From: Desulfobacterales bacterium | Lineage (GTDB): Bacteria > Desulfobacterota > Desulfobacteria > Desulfobacterales > Desulfobacteraceae | Assembly (NCBI GenBank): GCA_022361535.1 | Contig: JAKSAU010000679.1 | Coordinates: 1 to 6,244 of the forward strand | Direction: 5' to 3' | Length of the DNA: 6,244 nucleotides | Part shown: one piece after another, positions 1 through 5,554 of the stretch | How the letters are laid out: each line of letters opens with the position of its first letter | How positions within the stretch are numbered: the stretch's first letter is position 1 | The notes under the pieces: model-generated | What the model was told of the DNA's origin: nothing | The model's database searches: none | The model's input: the letters and a program-made list of their open reading frames with translations, nothing else | Position numbers and translations under genes: made by a program

Positions 1-1561
1 AATGGGAGTCAACGGCGGCACAAAGACCGAATTCATTTAATTCAGGTGGATAAAGGTCATTCATGACCTGCCTTATTTTTTGGTTTCCCTTTTGGGATAA
101 CTGGATAATATTCAGGTTGGTGTCTGTATGATGTTTGCAGGTTTCACACTGGGGTTCATTGGTCTTGTTTGACGTTTTTTTGAACCGGTTGGATACCTGG
201 TAGCGGATCAGGCTGAAGATTTGTGCCACTTCATCATGAAGTTCCCTTGAAATTCTGAATCGCTCTTTTTCAACAGCCCGGTTTTGAGATTTTTCCATTT
301 GAGCCAGGCGGTTTGAAAAAATTTCTTTTTCCTGCAATGCATGTGAAAAGGCTTGAGCCAGCAAAAAGGATTGAATAACAATAAACAGGGCCACCCCGTA
401 TGCCAGCATATATCCGGTCTCAATGATGTGATTGACCAATAATATATCATTGATTGCAGCAGCCAACAGAATCGTACATGCCAACAAAACAACCCTTGCA
501 TATCGAATTTGTTTAACGACTGCTTTTCCAAGTAAAAAGCACAAGTATAAAATAACGAATATGCACATTATCCGGTAAATGTGCATCAAAGGTGACCAGA
601 AAGAAACCGGTGTTAAAATCAAAAGGCCTGCATAGATCAGACCCACTCCTTGTACAGTTCGTAAAACCGTAGTCGAGCAGAGATTGACAAAGAGTTTATC
701 AATGAACATTAAAAATGCGGTAAGTCCTGCAATGATTGTTAAACCTGCAAATTTAAATTGAAAACTCCAATGCCAGGCACCTGTTGCATATAGGATTAGG
801 TGTTCACCGGTAAATCCTGTGCGTATGGCAATAATCAGGCAAATACAACTGAAATAGAGTTCTGTTATCCGTTTTTTGTAAACCAGAAAATGGACAAAAT
901 GGGTAAGGCCGATCATCAGATAAATGGCAATAAAAAATGTTTCTGAAATCAATCGGTTGCGGTAAACGTCCTTGATGGTATCAGCAGGTCCAAGAAGGAT
1001 CGAGCGCCATATGCCGCCGCGGGGATGATGGAAGTTGCTGACCTGGATAATAATATCGAGTTGGTTTATGCCGGGATTGAAAAAAGCCACCTGCGGTTTT
1101 GCCTCGGGAACAGATTGGTTTTCATCACTGCCCACTATACCATTTGAAGCAACTTTGCTGCCGTTTATCCACATGGAATATGCTGACCCCATGAGCAGCA
1201 CCTTAACACCCCAGGCCTGATGGGTTAATGCTGGGTCAATTGTTACTTTCAAGCGGTATGTTGCCTTTCCCATACCGGGCAATGCTTCACCATCAACTGC
1301 TTTTTCTTTCCAAGTAGATGGGACTGTGATCAGTGAATCTGGCTTTGGAACAGTGTCGTTTTTTTTGGGTAATATGAACTGATTCCAAAAAAAATCCCAT
1401 TCGCCGTCAAGTGATGCTGCTCCATTTGTTTTGAAATTCCAGGAGCGCAAATCAAAAGACCCCTGACTGGCAATGATTTCAGCTGAATGAACATCAATGG
1501 CACTAACTATTAAGCAAATCAGGCAAACAATGATAGGCATGATTTTTTGGCAGGGAACCAT
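1..1561 (-). CDS. 7TMR-DISM-type sensor histidine kinase, NarL/HisKA_3 family (C-terminus cut by window edge)
   Basis: This is a membrane sensor kinase; 520 residues are visible without a stop and the frame runs off the left edge. Residues 1-27 look like a signal peptide (hydrophobic core about 8-23, cleavage near VHSA-E). Residues 28-195 match the jelly-roll ligand-binding domain of 7TMR-DISM receptors (LDGEWDFFW at 51-59, GGIWRSILLGP at 182-192). About seven hydrophobic helices follow between 205 and 405, then a short coiled linker and the HisKA_3 domain, with RISRELHDEV placing the phosphoacceptor at His442 and the second-helix signature NDLYPPELNEFGL at 501-513. The ATPase domain must lie beyond base 1. 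The loop between the two phosphoacceptor helices carries CETCKHH (472-478), which is unusual. The start is uncertain: no clear Shine-Dalgarno precedes the ATG at 1561, and an ATG at 1540 or TTG at 1597 is possible. It lies downstream of a NarL-type regulator, its likely partner. The signal it senses is unknown. Confidence 0.9.
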   Translation of the reverse strand, partial: MVPCQKIMPIIVCLICLIVSAIDVHSAEIIASQGSFDLRSWNFKTNGAASLDGEWDFFWNQFILPKKNDTVPKPDSLITVPSTWKEKAVDGEALPGMGKATYRLKVTIDPALTHQAWGVKVLLMGSAYSMWINGSKVASNGIVGSDENQSVPEAKPQVAFFNPGINQLDIIIQVSNFHHPRGGIWRSILLGPADTIKDVYRNRLISETFFIAIYLMIGLTHFVHFLVYKKRITELYFSCICLIIAIRTGFTGEHLILYATGAWHWSFQFKFAGLTIIAGLTAFLMFIDKLFVNLCSTTVLRTVQGVGLIYAGLLILTPVSFWSPLMHIYRIMCIFVILYLCFLLGKAVVKQIRYARVVLLACTILLAAAINDILLVNHIIETGYMLAYGVALFIVIQSFLLAQAFSHALQEKEIFSNRLAQMEKSQNRAVEKERFRISRELHDEVAQIFSLIRYQVSNRFKKTSNKTNEPQCETCKHHTDTNLNIIQLSQKGNQKIRQVMNDLYPPELNEFGLCAAVDSH

Positions 1562-1591
1562 GTCAACAGGTGTATCGTATTTGTTGAGTTC

Positions 1592-1606
1592 TGCCAACCC
1601 CTGGCA
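1592..1606 (-). repeat. Small hairpin in the kinase leader
   Basis: On the minus strand TGCCA and TGGCA form a 5-base-pair stem around GGGGT, about 31 bases upstream of the kinase ATG. It is not followed by a T-run, so it is not a terminator. It could affect translation or mRNA stability of the kinase, or mean nothing; a stem this short can arise by chance. Confidence 0.25.
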
Positions 1607-1640
1607 AAAACCTTTTTAATAGAATGGTAGTTTACTCTTA

Positions 1641-1672
1641 GAGGATTATACAGGTACTACACAACTACTAAG
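1641..1672 (-). promoter_or_regulatory. Possible activator-dependent promoter for the kinase gene
   Basis: Reading the minus strand, a perfect TATAAT (1645-1650) lies about 85 bases upstream of the kinase start. No good -35 box sits 17 bases before it (TCTTAG). Instead two TAGTA pentamers (1655-1659 and 1666-1670) sit 11 bases apart, about one helical turn, over the -35 region. A good -10, a poor -35 and phased repeats fit a promoter that needs an activator. The upstream response regulator would be an obvious candidate, but that is inference. Confidence 0.4.
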
Positions 1673-1713
1673 ATTTATAGTGGATTTTGGTGGGAATGGC
1701 AGGTGGGGAAAAA

Positions 1714-2364
1714 TCAGTCTATGGAAATGACGCCTTCTTTTATAGCAAACCGGGTTAAGTCGGCAACACTCTTTAAATTTAATTTTTTTAAAATCTGCCG
1801 ACGGTGAGAAGATATGGTTTTGACACTCAAAAAAAGACGTTCAGCAATGGCTTCCGAAGACAGGCCTTCAGCTACAAGCTGAAGAATTTCCCGCTCCCTG
1901 GCTGTTAACATGGTTAATTTGTTCTTTTGAGGATCTGAGTTGTTTGCGACATAGTCTGTGACCAGCATTTTTTGGATCTCAGGGCTCAGATATGATTGAT
2001 TATTAACCACGATTCGAATTGCATTGGCTAGTTCTTCAAATGCACAGCTTTTGATCAGGTATCCTGAGGCTCCTGCTTTTAGCATCCCATCCACAAATTG
2101 TTTGGTAGAATATACAGATAAGGCAATCACTTTGATTCCAGGGTGCTGGTCACATATCTGCCGGGTTGCCTCAACACCGTTCAAATCAGGCATATGTACA
2201 TCAAGGACAACTACATCAGGGGTGTGCTTATCAACGAGTTTGACAGCATCTCTTCCATTATCAGCCTGGGCAACTATTTCAAGGTCATCTTCCCCTTCAA
2301 TGAGGGAACAAAGGCCTTGTCGCACTAGTTCATGGTCATCTGCCAATACAATTTCAATGCCCAT
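1714..2364 (-). CDS. NarL/FixJ-family response regulator (REC + LuxR-type HTH)
   Basis: This is a cytoplasmic DNA-binding response regulator of 216 residues, the usual family length. The receiver domain (about 3-120) shows the acidic pair D9-D10, the phosphoacceptor D55 in LDVHMPD, S83 and K105, so all key residues are present. The C-terminal LuxR-type helix-turn-helix begins at LTAREREIL (about 153), with the recognition helix around 180-195 (SVKTISSHRRQIL). I chose the ATG at 2364 because GGGGA lies a suitable distance upstream and the family N-terminus (MGIEIVLADDHELVRQG) begins there. The frame stays open to an ATG at 2457, but that start lacks a Shine-Dalgarno and would add 31 residues outside any known domain. 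The gene is first in a pair with the histidine kinase downstream, which probably phosphorylates D55. Its targets are unknown; the divergent secreted-protein gene and the gap before the kinase are candidates. Confidence 0.93.
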   Translation of the reverse strand: MGIEIVLADDHELVRQGLCSLIEGEDDLEIVAQADNGRDAVKLVDKHTPDVVVLDVHMPDLNGVEATRQICDQHPGIKVIALSVYSTKQFVDGMLKAGASGYLIKSCAFEELANAIRIVVNNQSYLSPEIQKMLVTDYVANNSDPQKNKLTMLTAREREILQLVAEGLSSEAIAERLFLSVKTISSHRRQILKKLNLKSVADLTRFAIKEGVISID

Positions 2365-2675
2365 ATTAAGTTCCCCATCCAGGTGATCGTTCGCACCACA
2401 ATACCGACAACGCATTAAAGCAATAACTGCGAAGTTTGTCTTAACAGTCACACCCATTTTAATTGAATATATACTTGATTACTCAATTATTGCTGAAATT
2501 AGCAAGGAAAATTTGTATAGGCGTTAAAATATATTAGTAAAAATCCAATTGGTTTTCAGCATTTATAACCCCCAAAATCGGTAGAAACCCTGATTGTTAT
2601 TTTTACCAATCCATATAATATACGGGACAAGGGGTAACGTCATTTCATTCAAACAAAACAGCCAGGGAGAAAAAA
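2365..2675. promoter_or_regulatory. Divergent control region between response regulator and small secreted protein
   Basis: This 311-base AT-rich gap carries the starts of two divergent genes. Its left 93 bases are open in frame with the regulator but are probably untranslated. Repeated elements visible are AATTGA/TCAATT inverted at 2461-2466 and 2483-2488, TTGA-TTAC-TCAA at 2475-2486, and TTGCT/AGCAA at 2490-2494 and 2501-2505. They cluster about 100-140 bases upstream of the regulator start, where an operator could lie. I could not assign a convincing promoter for the regulator. No RNA gene or further coding sequence is evident. Confidence 0.45.
2591..2619 (+). promoter_or_regulatory. Putative promoter of the small secreted protein gene
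   Basis: A perfect TATAAT at 2614-2619 lies 17 bases after a weak -35 (TGATTG, 2591-2596). This would start transcription near 2626 and give a leader of about 50 bases. An inverted pair GATTG/CAATC (2592-2596 and 2607-2611) overlaps the -35 and spacer, where a regulator could bind. The weak -35 suggests help from an activator. Confidence 0.45.
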
Positions 2676-3029
2676 ATGAAAAGGATCTTTGTGTTAATTT
2701 GTTTTATGATGTTGTGTTTTTCACCGCTTTGCTTTGCAGGGGACAAAGCAACTTCTGATGCGTACTTTGACTCTTTTACCGGCCACAAATACGTAAAAGC
2801 AGATGAGAATGTTTACGCGGAATATTCAAAACGGGGAGAATTTCTTAAAAATGTTCCTGCAGAGTCTACTGTTCTGACACAATATGAACATGTCTATCCG
2901 ATTAGGGCTGAAGATTACATCCTTTATGAAAAAAGTGAAGCCAGCAATACCAAGCAACAGCTTTTACCTGTAAACAATGCACATCCCCAAGGATGGAAAG
3001 CCAAAAAACTCTTTTTGGCTGTTAATTAG
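2676..3029 (+). CDS. Small secreted protein of unknown function
   Basis: I do not recognise the family of this 117-residue protein. It begins with a clear signal peptide: MKR, then a hydrophobic core to about residue 20, with likely cleavage after CFA (residue 21). There is no lipobox Cys at the cleavage site, so the mature form of about 96 residues should be soluble in the periplasm or outside. The mature part has no cysteine, is rich in Tyr (eight) and Lys, and has no membrane segment. Translation is well supported: AGGGAG (2664-2669) sits six bases before the ATG. It is divergent from the response regulator gene and convergent with the solute-binding protein gene. The shared control region makes it a reasonable candidate target, or an accessory sensor protein, of the neighbouring two-component system; this rests only on position. 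Confidence 0.8.
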   Translation: MKRIFVLICFMMLCFSPLCFAGDKATSDAYFDSFTGHKYVKADENVYAEYSKRGEFLKNVPAESTVLTQYEHVYPIRAEDYILYEKSEASNTKQQLLPVNNAHPQGWKAKKLFLAVN

Positions 3030-3042
3030 CTAATACGATTAT

Positions 3043-3105
3043 GGGATGGATATCGTTGTCCAATTAAACGATTTAAAAAAGGGCACCTCCAGGCGATACC
3101 ATCCC
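3043..3105. repeat. Imperfect inverted repeat between convergent genes
   Basis: GGGATGGATATCG (3043-3055) is matched, with one bulged base, by the reverse complement of 3094-3105, leaving a central segment of 38 bases. A second hairpin, ATCGTT/AACGAT (3052-3057 and 3067-3072), uses part of the same left arm, so the two cannot form together. The element lies wholly between the stop codons of two convergent genes. It could help end or stabilise either transcript, or be a remnant of a small mobile repeat. Confidence 0.5.
3074..3105 (-). terminator. Possible intrinsic terminator of the solute-binding protein gene
   Basis: On the minus strand, shortly after the stop codon, a G/C-rich segment can fold with CGCC against GGTG (one G-U pair) around TGGA, flanked by a further GGG/CCC pairing across a bulge. 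It is followed at once by six Ts (3075-3080). The T-run is good and the stem is imperfect, so this is a moderate call. Confidence 0.45.
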
Positions 3106-3117
3106 TTACATTCATTT

Positions 3118-3852
3118 TTATTTCAGCCATTTGTCATTAACGGCATCAATAAATCCGGACTTATTCAATTCATCGTAAATTTTTTGCCATTCCTGCACGA
3201 TACTGTCATTTGTCATTTTGGAAAAGGCCATGTAGAGTTCTGCTTTTTTAAACGAATAAACGATTTTAAAACGGTTCATGGGTACTGTCTCATGGTGGCA
3301 GCATTTATTATAGGCGATTTTTGCTGTGGCTACGAGATCCACCCGGTTTTTATCAAGCATCCTGATCAGGATAGGCATTTCATCTACAGTGTAAAGGTTG
3401 GTAAAACCAAGGGATGTTAAGTATTGTTTCCTTGCATCATCCCTGTAAGTGCCGATGAGGTTCACAGATTTGGCATCTTCTAAAGAGTTAATGCTAATTT
3501 TGTCTCTTTTCCTGGCAAGGAACACCCAATCCAGTTTGATCAGGGGGCCAACCCATTTAAACAGCTTTTCCCTCTGGGCGGTCCGGGTAGTGGAAAAAAG
3601 CATGGTATCCGGATTTTTCAGTGCCATTCTGTATGCCCTGGCCCATGGCAGTACCTTGATAGGCTCTTTCACATTCAAGTGTTTCATTATTTCCCTGACA
3701 ATATCCACACTCAGGCCCTGAAGGTCTCCGGATTCATCAATAAAACTGCCGGGAGGTGATGTCTCTGTTAAAATTGTGAGTTGACCGGCAAAAGACGTGG
3801 CTGCAAAAAGCATGAGAACGATGATGAGGCAGGACAGTTTGAATGTAAACAT
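3118..3852 (-). CDS. Periplasmic family 3 solute-binding protein, orphan (no permease seen)
   Basis: This is a 244-residue periplasmic protein of the SBP_bac_3 fold, which in classical systems delivers amino acids or similar small solutes to an ABC importer. Residues 1-22 are a signal peptide with cleavage after SFA. The mature protein opens with LTILTETSPPGSF (25-37) and GDLQGLSVDIVREI (42-55), then the subfamily signature LPWARAYRMAL (68-78) and LFSTTRTAQREKLFKWVGPL (85-104). The frame also opens at an ATG at 3876, but that has no Shine-Dalgarno and would sit about 11 bases from the predicted transcription start. The ATG at 3852 has GGAAGAGG upstream and is preferred. No permease or ATPase gene is adjacent, as is often true of this subfamily, so it may serve a remote transporter or a sensor. 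CCHH at 184-187 is unusual. The ligand cannot be told from the sequence. Confidence 0.85.
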   Translation of the reverse strand: MFTFKLSCLIIVLMLFAATSFAGQLTILTETSPPGSFIDESGDLQGLSVDIVREIMKHLNVKEPIKVLPWARAYRMALKNPDTMLFSTTRTAQREKLFKWVGPLIKLDWVFLARKRDKISINSLEDAKSVNLIGTYRDDARKQYLTSLGFTNLYTVDEMPILIRMLDKNRVDLVATAKIAYNKCCHHETVPMNRFKIVYSFKKAELYMAFSKMTNDSIVQEWQKIYDELNKSGFIDAVNDKWLK

Positions 3853-3893
3853 TTTCCTCTTCCATTTTCTGAACATGATATAGATTTTGATAT

Positions 3894-3922
3894 TAAATAA
3901 AAAAGGTACTTATTTTTGTCAA
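3894..3922 (-). promoter_or_regulatory. Promoter of the solute-binding protein gene
   Basis: On the minus strand a perfect TTGACA (-35, 3917-3922) is followed after 17 bases by TATTTA (-10, 3894-3899). Transcription would start near 3887 and give a leader of about 35 bases to the ATG at 3852, which supports that start over 3876. The -10 matches only three of six consensus positions. Confidence 0.5.
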
Positions 3923-4048
3923 TATTATCCGAATTTACCATTAAAGGGTTAGCTGCTCTTACAACCGTTGATTTCGGGTTTGCTTTTTCATTGCCTTTTT
4001 AAGGGAAGAATGTTTTCTTTTTGTTGAATTTTGATAAAAGGAGAGCAT

Positions 4049-4378
4049 ATGGGCTACGTTTATCTCACCATTGCGATTGTTTCCGAAGTCATTGGTACTA
4101 GTGCTTTAAGTGCTAGCAACGGTTTCACAAAGTTTTGGCCGAGTATGATTGTTGTCATCGGATATGGTGTTGCATTTTATTTTTTATCTCTTGTGATTCG
4201 TTCTATTCCTGTGGGAGTGGCGTATGCAATATGGGCAGGGCTTGGTATCGTTCTTGTCGCTATTGTTGGTGCTGTGCTGTTCAGGCAGATTCCGGATTTT
4301 GCGGCCATGATCGGGATGGGCCTTATTGTTGCGGGAGTTGTTATTATACATATGTTTTCTAAAACAGTTGGGCATTGA
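4049..4378 (+). CDS. Small multidrug resistance (SMR) transporter, EmrE/Qac type
   Basis: This is a 109-residue inner-membrane protein with four helices (about 3-21, 32-50, 57-77 and 84-103). The family works as antiparallel dimers that exchange protons for cationic, lipophilic compounds. Glu13 in IVSEVIGT is the essential carboxylate (Glu14 in EmrE). Tyr59 and Trp62 in AYAIWAGLGIV match EmrE Tyr60 and Trp63. This motif and the C-terminal GMGLIVAGVVIIHMFS favour the EmrE/Qac branch over the SugE/Gdx guanidine exporters. Two TM1 positions differ from EmrE: Ser21 replaces Lys22 and Asn24 replaces Glu25. I chose the ATG at 4049 because AAGGAG (4038-4043) lies five bases before it; an in-frame TTG at 4031 has no such site. 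Only one SMR gene is present, so it probably forms a homodimer. The next gene is on the same strand 106 bases downstream. The substrate is not known, and drug resistance should not be assumed. Confidence 0.93.
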   Translation: MGYVYLTIAIVSEVIGTSALSASNGFTKFWPSMIVVIGYGVAFYFLSLVIRSIPVGVAYAIWAGLGIVLVAIVGAVLFRQIPDFAAMIGMGLIVAGVVIIHMFSKTVGH

Positions 4379-4407
4379 ATGCATATCGTCCGTATCATGT
4401 TTAGGCC

Positions 4408-4436
4408 TTGATTTTCTGTTCAAGAAGGAATAGAAG
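4408..4436 (+). promoter_or_regulatory. Weak candidate promoter for the hypothetical gene at 4485
   Basis: TTGATT (4408-4413) and TAGAAG (4431-4436) are separated by exactly 17 bases, each matching four of six consensus positions. It would start transcription near 4443. The gene could equally be read through from the SMR gene, since no terminator is seen between them. Confidence 0.25.
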
Positions 4437-4484
4437 GAAAGTTCAATGTTCTAACATCCAAAGAACAAAGGATAGATAAAAAAC

Positions 4485-4868
4485 ATGGCTCAAAATAATT
4501 TTGACAACATTATGACCCAGGAGTTTTTGGACACCCTTTTACCTCCTGAAAAAAGTGATCAGTTTTTTGATGCACTATATGGCGATGCATCAGAGGGTGC
4601 ATATGATATCAGGCTTGAACCGGTCTCCTTTTCAAAAGACCGGATTGTACTGGCATTTAACCTGACACAGCGCCCGGGCAAATGCCTGGTCTGTAGTCTG
4701 ACTTACGGATTACCCAATGTGTTTTCCCGCCATCCCCTGATTAATATTAAAGGGATGATTGAGAAAATGACTCAAGCCGGTATACCGGTCAAAGGTTGGC
4801 GCTTGGGAGATACTGAAGAAAACTCCTCTTCTTTGCACATCATCCCTTTATACCTTGACCTGGCCTGA
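4485..4868 (+). CDS. Conserved hypothetical cytoplasmic protein with CxxC motif
   Basis: This is a 127-residue soluble protein with no signal peptide or membrane helix. From memory it resembles a small uncharacterised family of sulfate-reducing deltaproteobacteria; I cannot confirm this here. The central block looks like the conserved core: PPEKSDQFFDALYGDASEGAYDI (20-42), then QRPGKCLVC (62-70) running into SLTYGLPNVFSRHPLIN (71-87). Cys67 and Cys70 form a CxxC pair with His83 downstream, which could bind a metal or be redox-active, but a full four-ligand zinc site is not evident. The C-terminal part (102-127) has a Trp-Arg-Leu-Gly turn and ends in a hydrophobic strand. The start has only a distant AAAGGA, about 12 bases upstream. 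It follows the SMR transporter on the same strand and ends just before a strong terminator. I assign no function. Confidence 0.85.
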   Translation: MAQNNFDNIMTQEFLDTLLPPEKSDQFFDALYGDASEGAYDIRLEPVSFSKDRIVLAFNLTQRPGKCLVCSLTYGLPNVFSRHPLINIKGMIEKMTQAGIPVKGWRLGDTEENSSSLHIIPLYLDLA

Positions 4869-4897
4869 TTCTCCAAAGGTTTCATATTTAAATAATA

Positions 4898-4937
4898 AAA
4901 GGCCGGCTGCCATGGCAGCCGGCCTTTGTATTTTTTC
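4898..4937. terminator. Bidirectional intrinsic terminator built on a perfect 30-base palindrome
   Basis: Bases 4898-4927 form a perfect palindrome centred between 4912 and 4913. Folded, it gives a 13-pair stem, G/C-rich except for the AAA/TTT base, with a CATG loop. On the plus strand it is followed by a T-rich run (GTATTTTTTC), which ends the hypothetical gene 30 bases downstream of its stop. On the minus strand it is followed by TTTATTATTT, which would end the convergent isomerase gene. One element therefore serves both genes. Confidence 0.93.
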
Positions 4938-4961
4938 TTTTTACCTGAACCAGATTTAATT

Positions 4962-5492
4962 TTAGGCTTTAGGAAGTTTGGGGAACGACTTGTTCAGTTT
5001 TTTGTTCCATTCGTCAATTCTTGATTTTACCTTTTTAAACAAGGCACCGACATTACCCTGGATAGTAACACTTTCAATCACGTCTCCCTGGGCAATAGAA
5101 TCAACTATTTTCTGATCTTCTTCACTTTCTACTTCCCCGAAAACAGTGTGCATTCCATCAAGGTGCGGAGTGGGGACATGTGTAATGAAAAACTGACTTC
5201 CGTTGGTCCCGGGGCCTGCGTTGGCCATGGACAGGATGCCTGGTTTGTCATGTTTCAGGTCTTTTTTGAACTCATCTTCAAATTCATAGCCCGGGCCGCC
5301 CATTCCATTTCCGTAAGGGCAGCCGCCCTGGATCATGAAATCTGAAATAACACGATGGAATTTCAGGCCGTTATAGTATTCCCTTTTGGCCAGGTTTACA
5401 AAGTTGCCAACGGTATTGGGGGTTTTGTCTGCAAAAAGTTTAATGCGGATGGGACCTTTTGAGGTCTCCATAATTGCGGTCAAATCTGCCAT
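4962..5492 (-). CDS. Cyclophilin-type peptidyl-prolyl cis-trans isomerase
   Basis: This 176-residue cytoplasmic enzyme speeds cis-trans isomerisation of bonds before proline during protein folding. It has no signal peptide. The cyclophilin fold covers about residues 3-146 and the active site looks intact: Arg47 in FHRV, Phe52, Gln55 in FMIQGG, Met89-Ala90-Asn91, Gln100 and Phe102 in NGSQFFIT, and Leu111 and His115 in [10 protein letters not shown]. Position 110, which is Trp121 in human cyclophilin A, is His, a change common in bacterial members that often weakens cyclosporin binding. After the domain comes a basic tail of about 28 residues (149-176) rich in Lys, predicted partly helical and without a known role. 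The start is firm: AGGAG (5499-5503) lies six bases before the ATG. The gene has its own promoter and shares a terminator with the convergent hypothetical gene. It is probably a housekeeping folding factor. Confidence 0.96.
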   Translation of the reverse strand: MADLTAIMETSKGPIRIKLFADKTPNTVGNFVNLAKREYYNGLKFHRVISDFMIQGGCPYGNGMGGPGYEFEDEFKKDLKHDKPGILSMANAGPGTNGSQFFITHVPTPHLDGMHTVFGEVESEEDQKIVDSIAQGDVIESVTIQGNVGALFKKVKSRIDEWNKKLNKSFPKLPKA

Positions 5493-5524
5493 GGTTGTCT
5501 CCTAAGAATTAAAAAATTTCTTCA

Positions 5525-5552
5525 AAAATAAGGTGTGATTTAAAATTGTCAA
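5525..5552 (-). promoter_or_regulatory. Promoter of the cyclophilin gene
   Basis: On the minus strand a perfect TTGACA (-35, 5547-5552) is followed after 16 bases by TATTTT (-10, 5525-5530), which matches four of six. Transcription would begin near 5518 and give a leader of about 25 bases containing the AGGAG ribosome site. The isomerase is therefore probably transcribed apart from the HD-GYP gene upstream. Confidence 0.55.
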
Positions 5553-5554
5553 AT

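Noticed and set aside
208..531. Minus-strand open frame of 107 codons within the kinase region
   Set aside because: It is out of frame with the 520-codon kinase reading frame, which shows a clear domain order, and its translation is Trp/Cys-rich with no recognisable motif.
1..1561. Possibility that the kinase is a broken gene
   Set aside because: One uninterrupted frame runs from the signal peptide through all expected domains to the window edge. The missing ATPase domain is explained by the edge.
2024..2386. Plus-strand open frames opposite the response regulator
   Set aside because: They are antisense to a well-conserved receiver domain, have a Ser/Thr-rich composition typical of shadow frames, and have no ribosome site.
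3046..3420. Plus-strand open frame of 124 codons opposite the solute-binding protein
   Set aside because: It overlaps the antisense of a recognised family member and starts inside the intergenic inverted repeat; nothing supports translation.
3877..4048. Possible guanidine (ykkC-type) riboswitch before the SMR gene
   Set aside because: I see none of the conserved ykkC or mini-ykkC elements and no terminator-like switch. The transporter is also of the EmrE/Qac type, not SugE/Gdx.
4379..4411. Ten-codon mini-ORF starting directly after the SMR stop codon
   Set aside because: It is very short, with no ribosome site of its own beyond possible reinitiation and no recognisable peptide.
4135..4423. 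Overlapping open frames on both strands in and after the SMR gene
   Set aside because: They are shadows of the SMR coding sequence, with Cys/Tyr- or Thr/Pro-rich nonsense composition.
5148..5345. Plus-strand open frame opposite the cyclophilin gene
   Set aside because: It is antisense to the catalytic core of a well-recognised enzyme and has no start signal.
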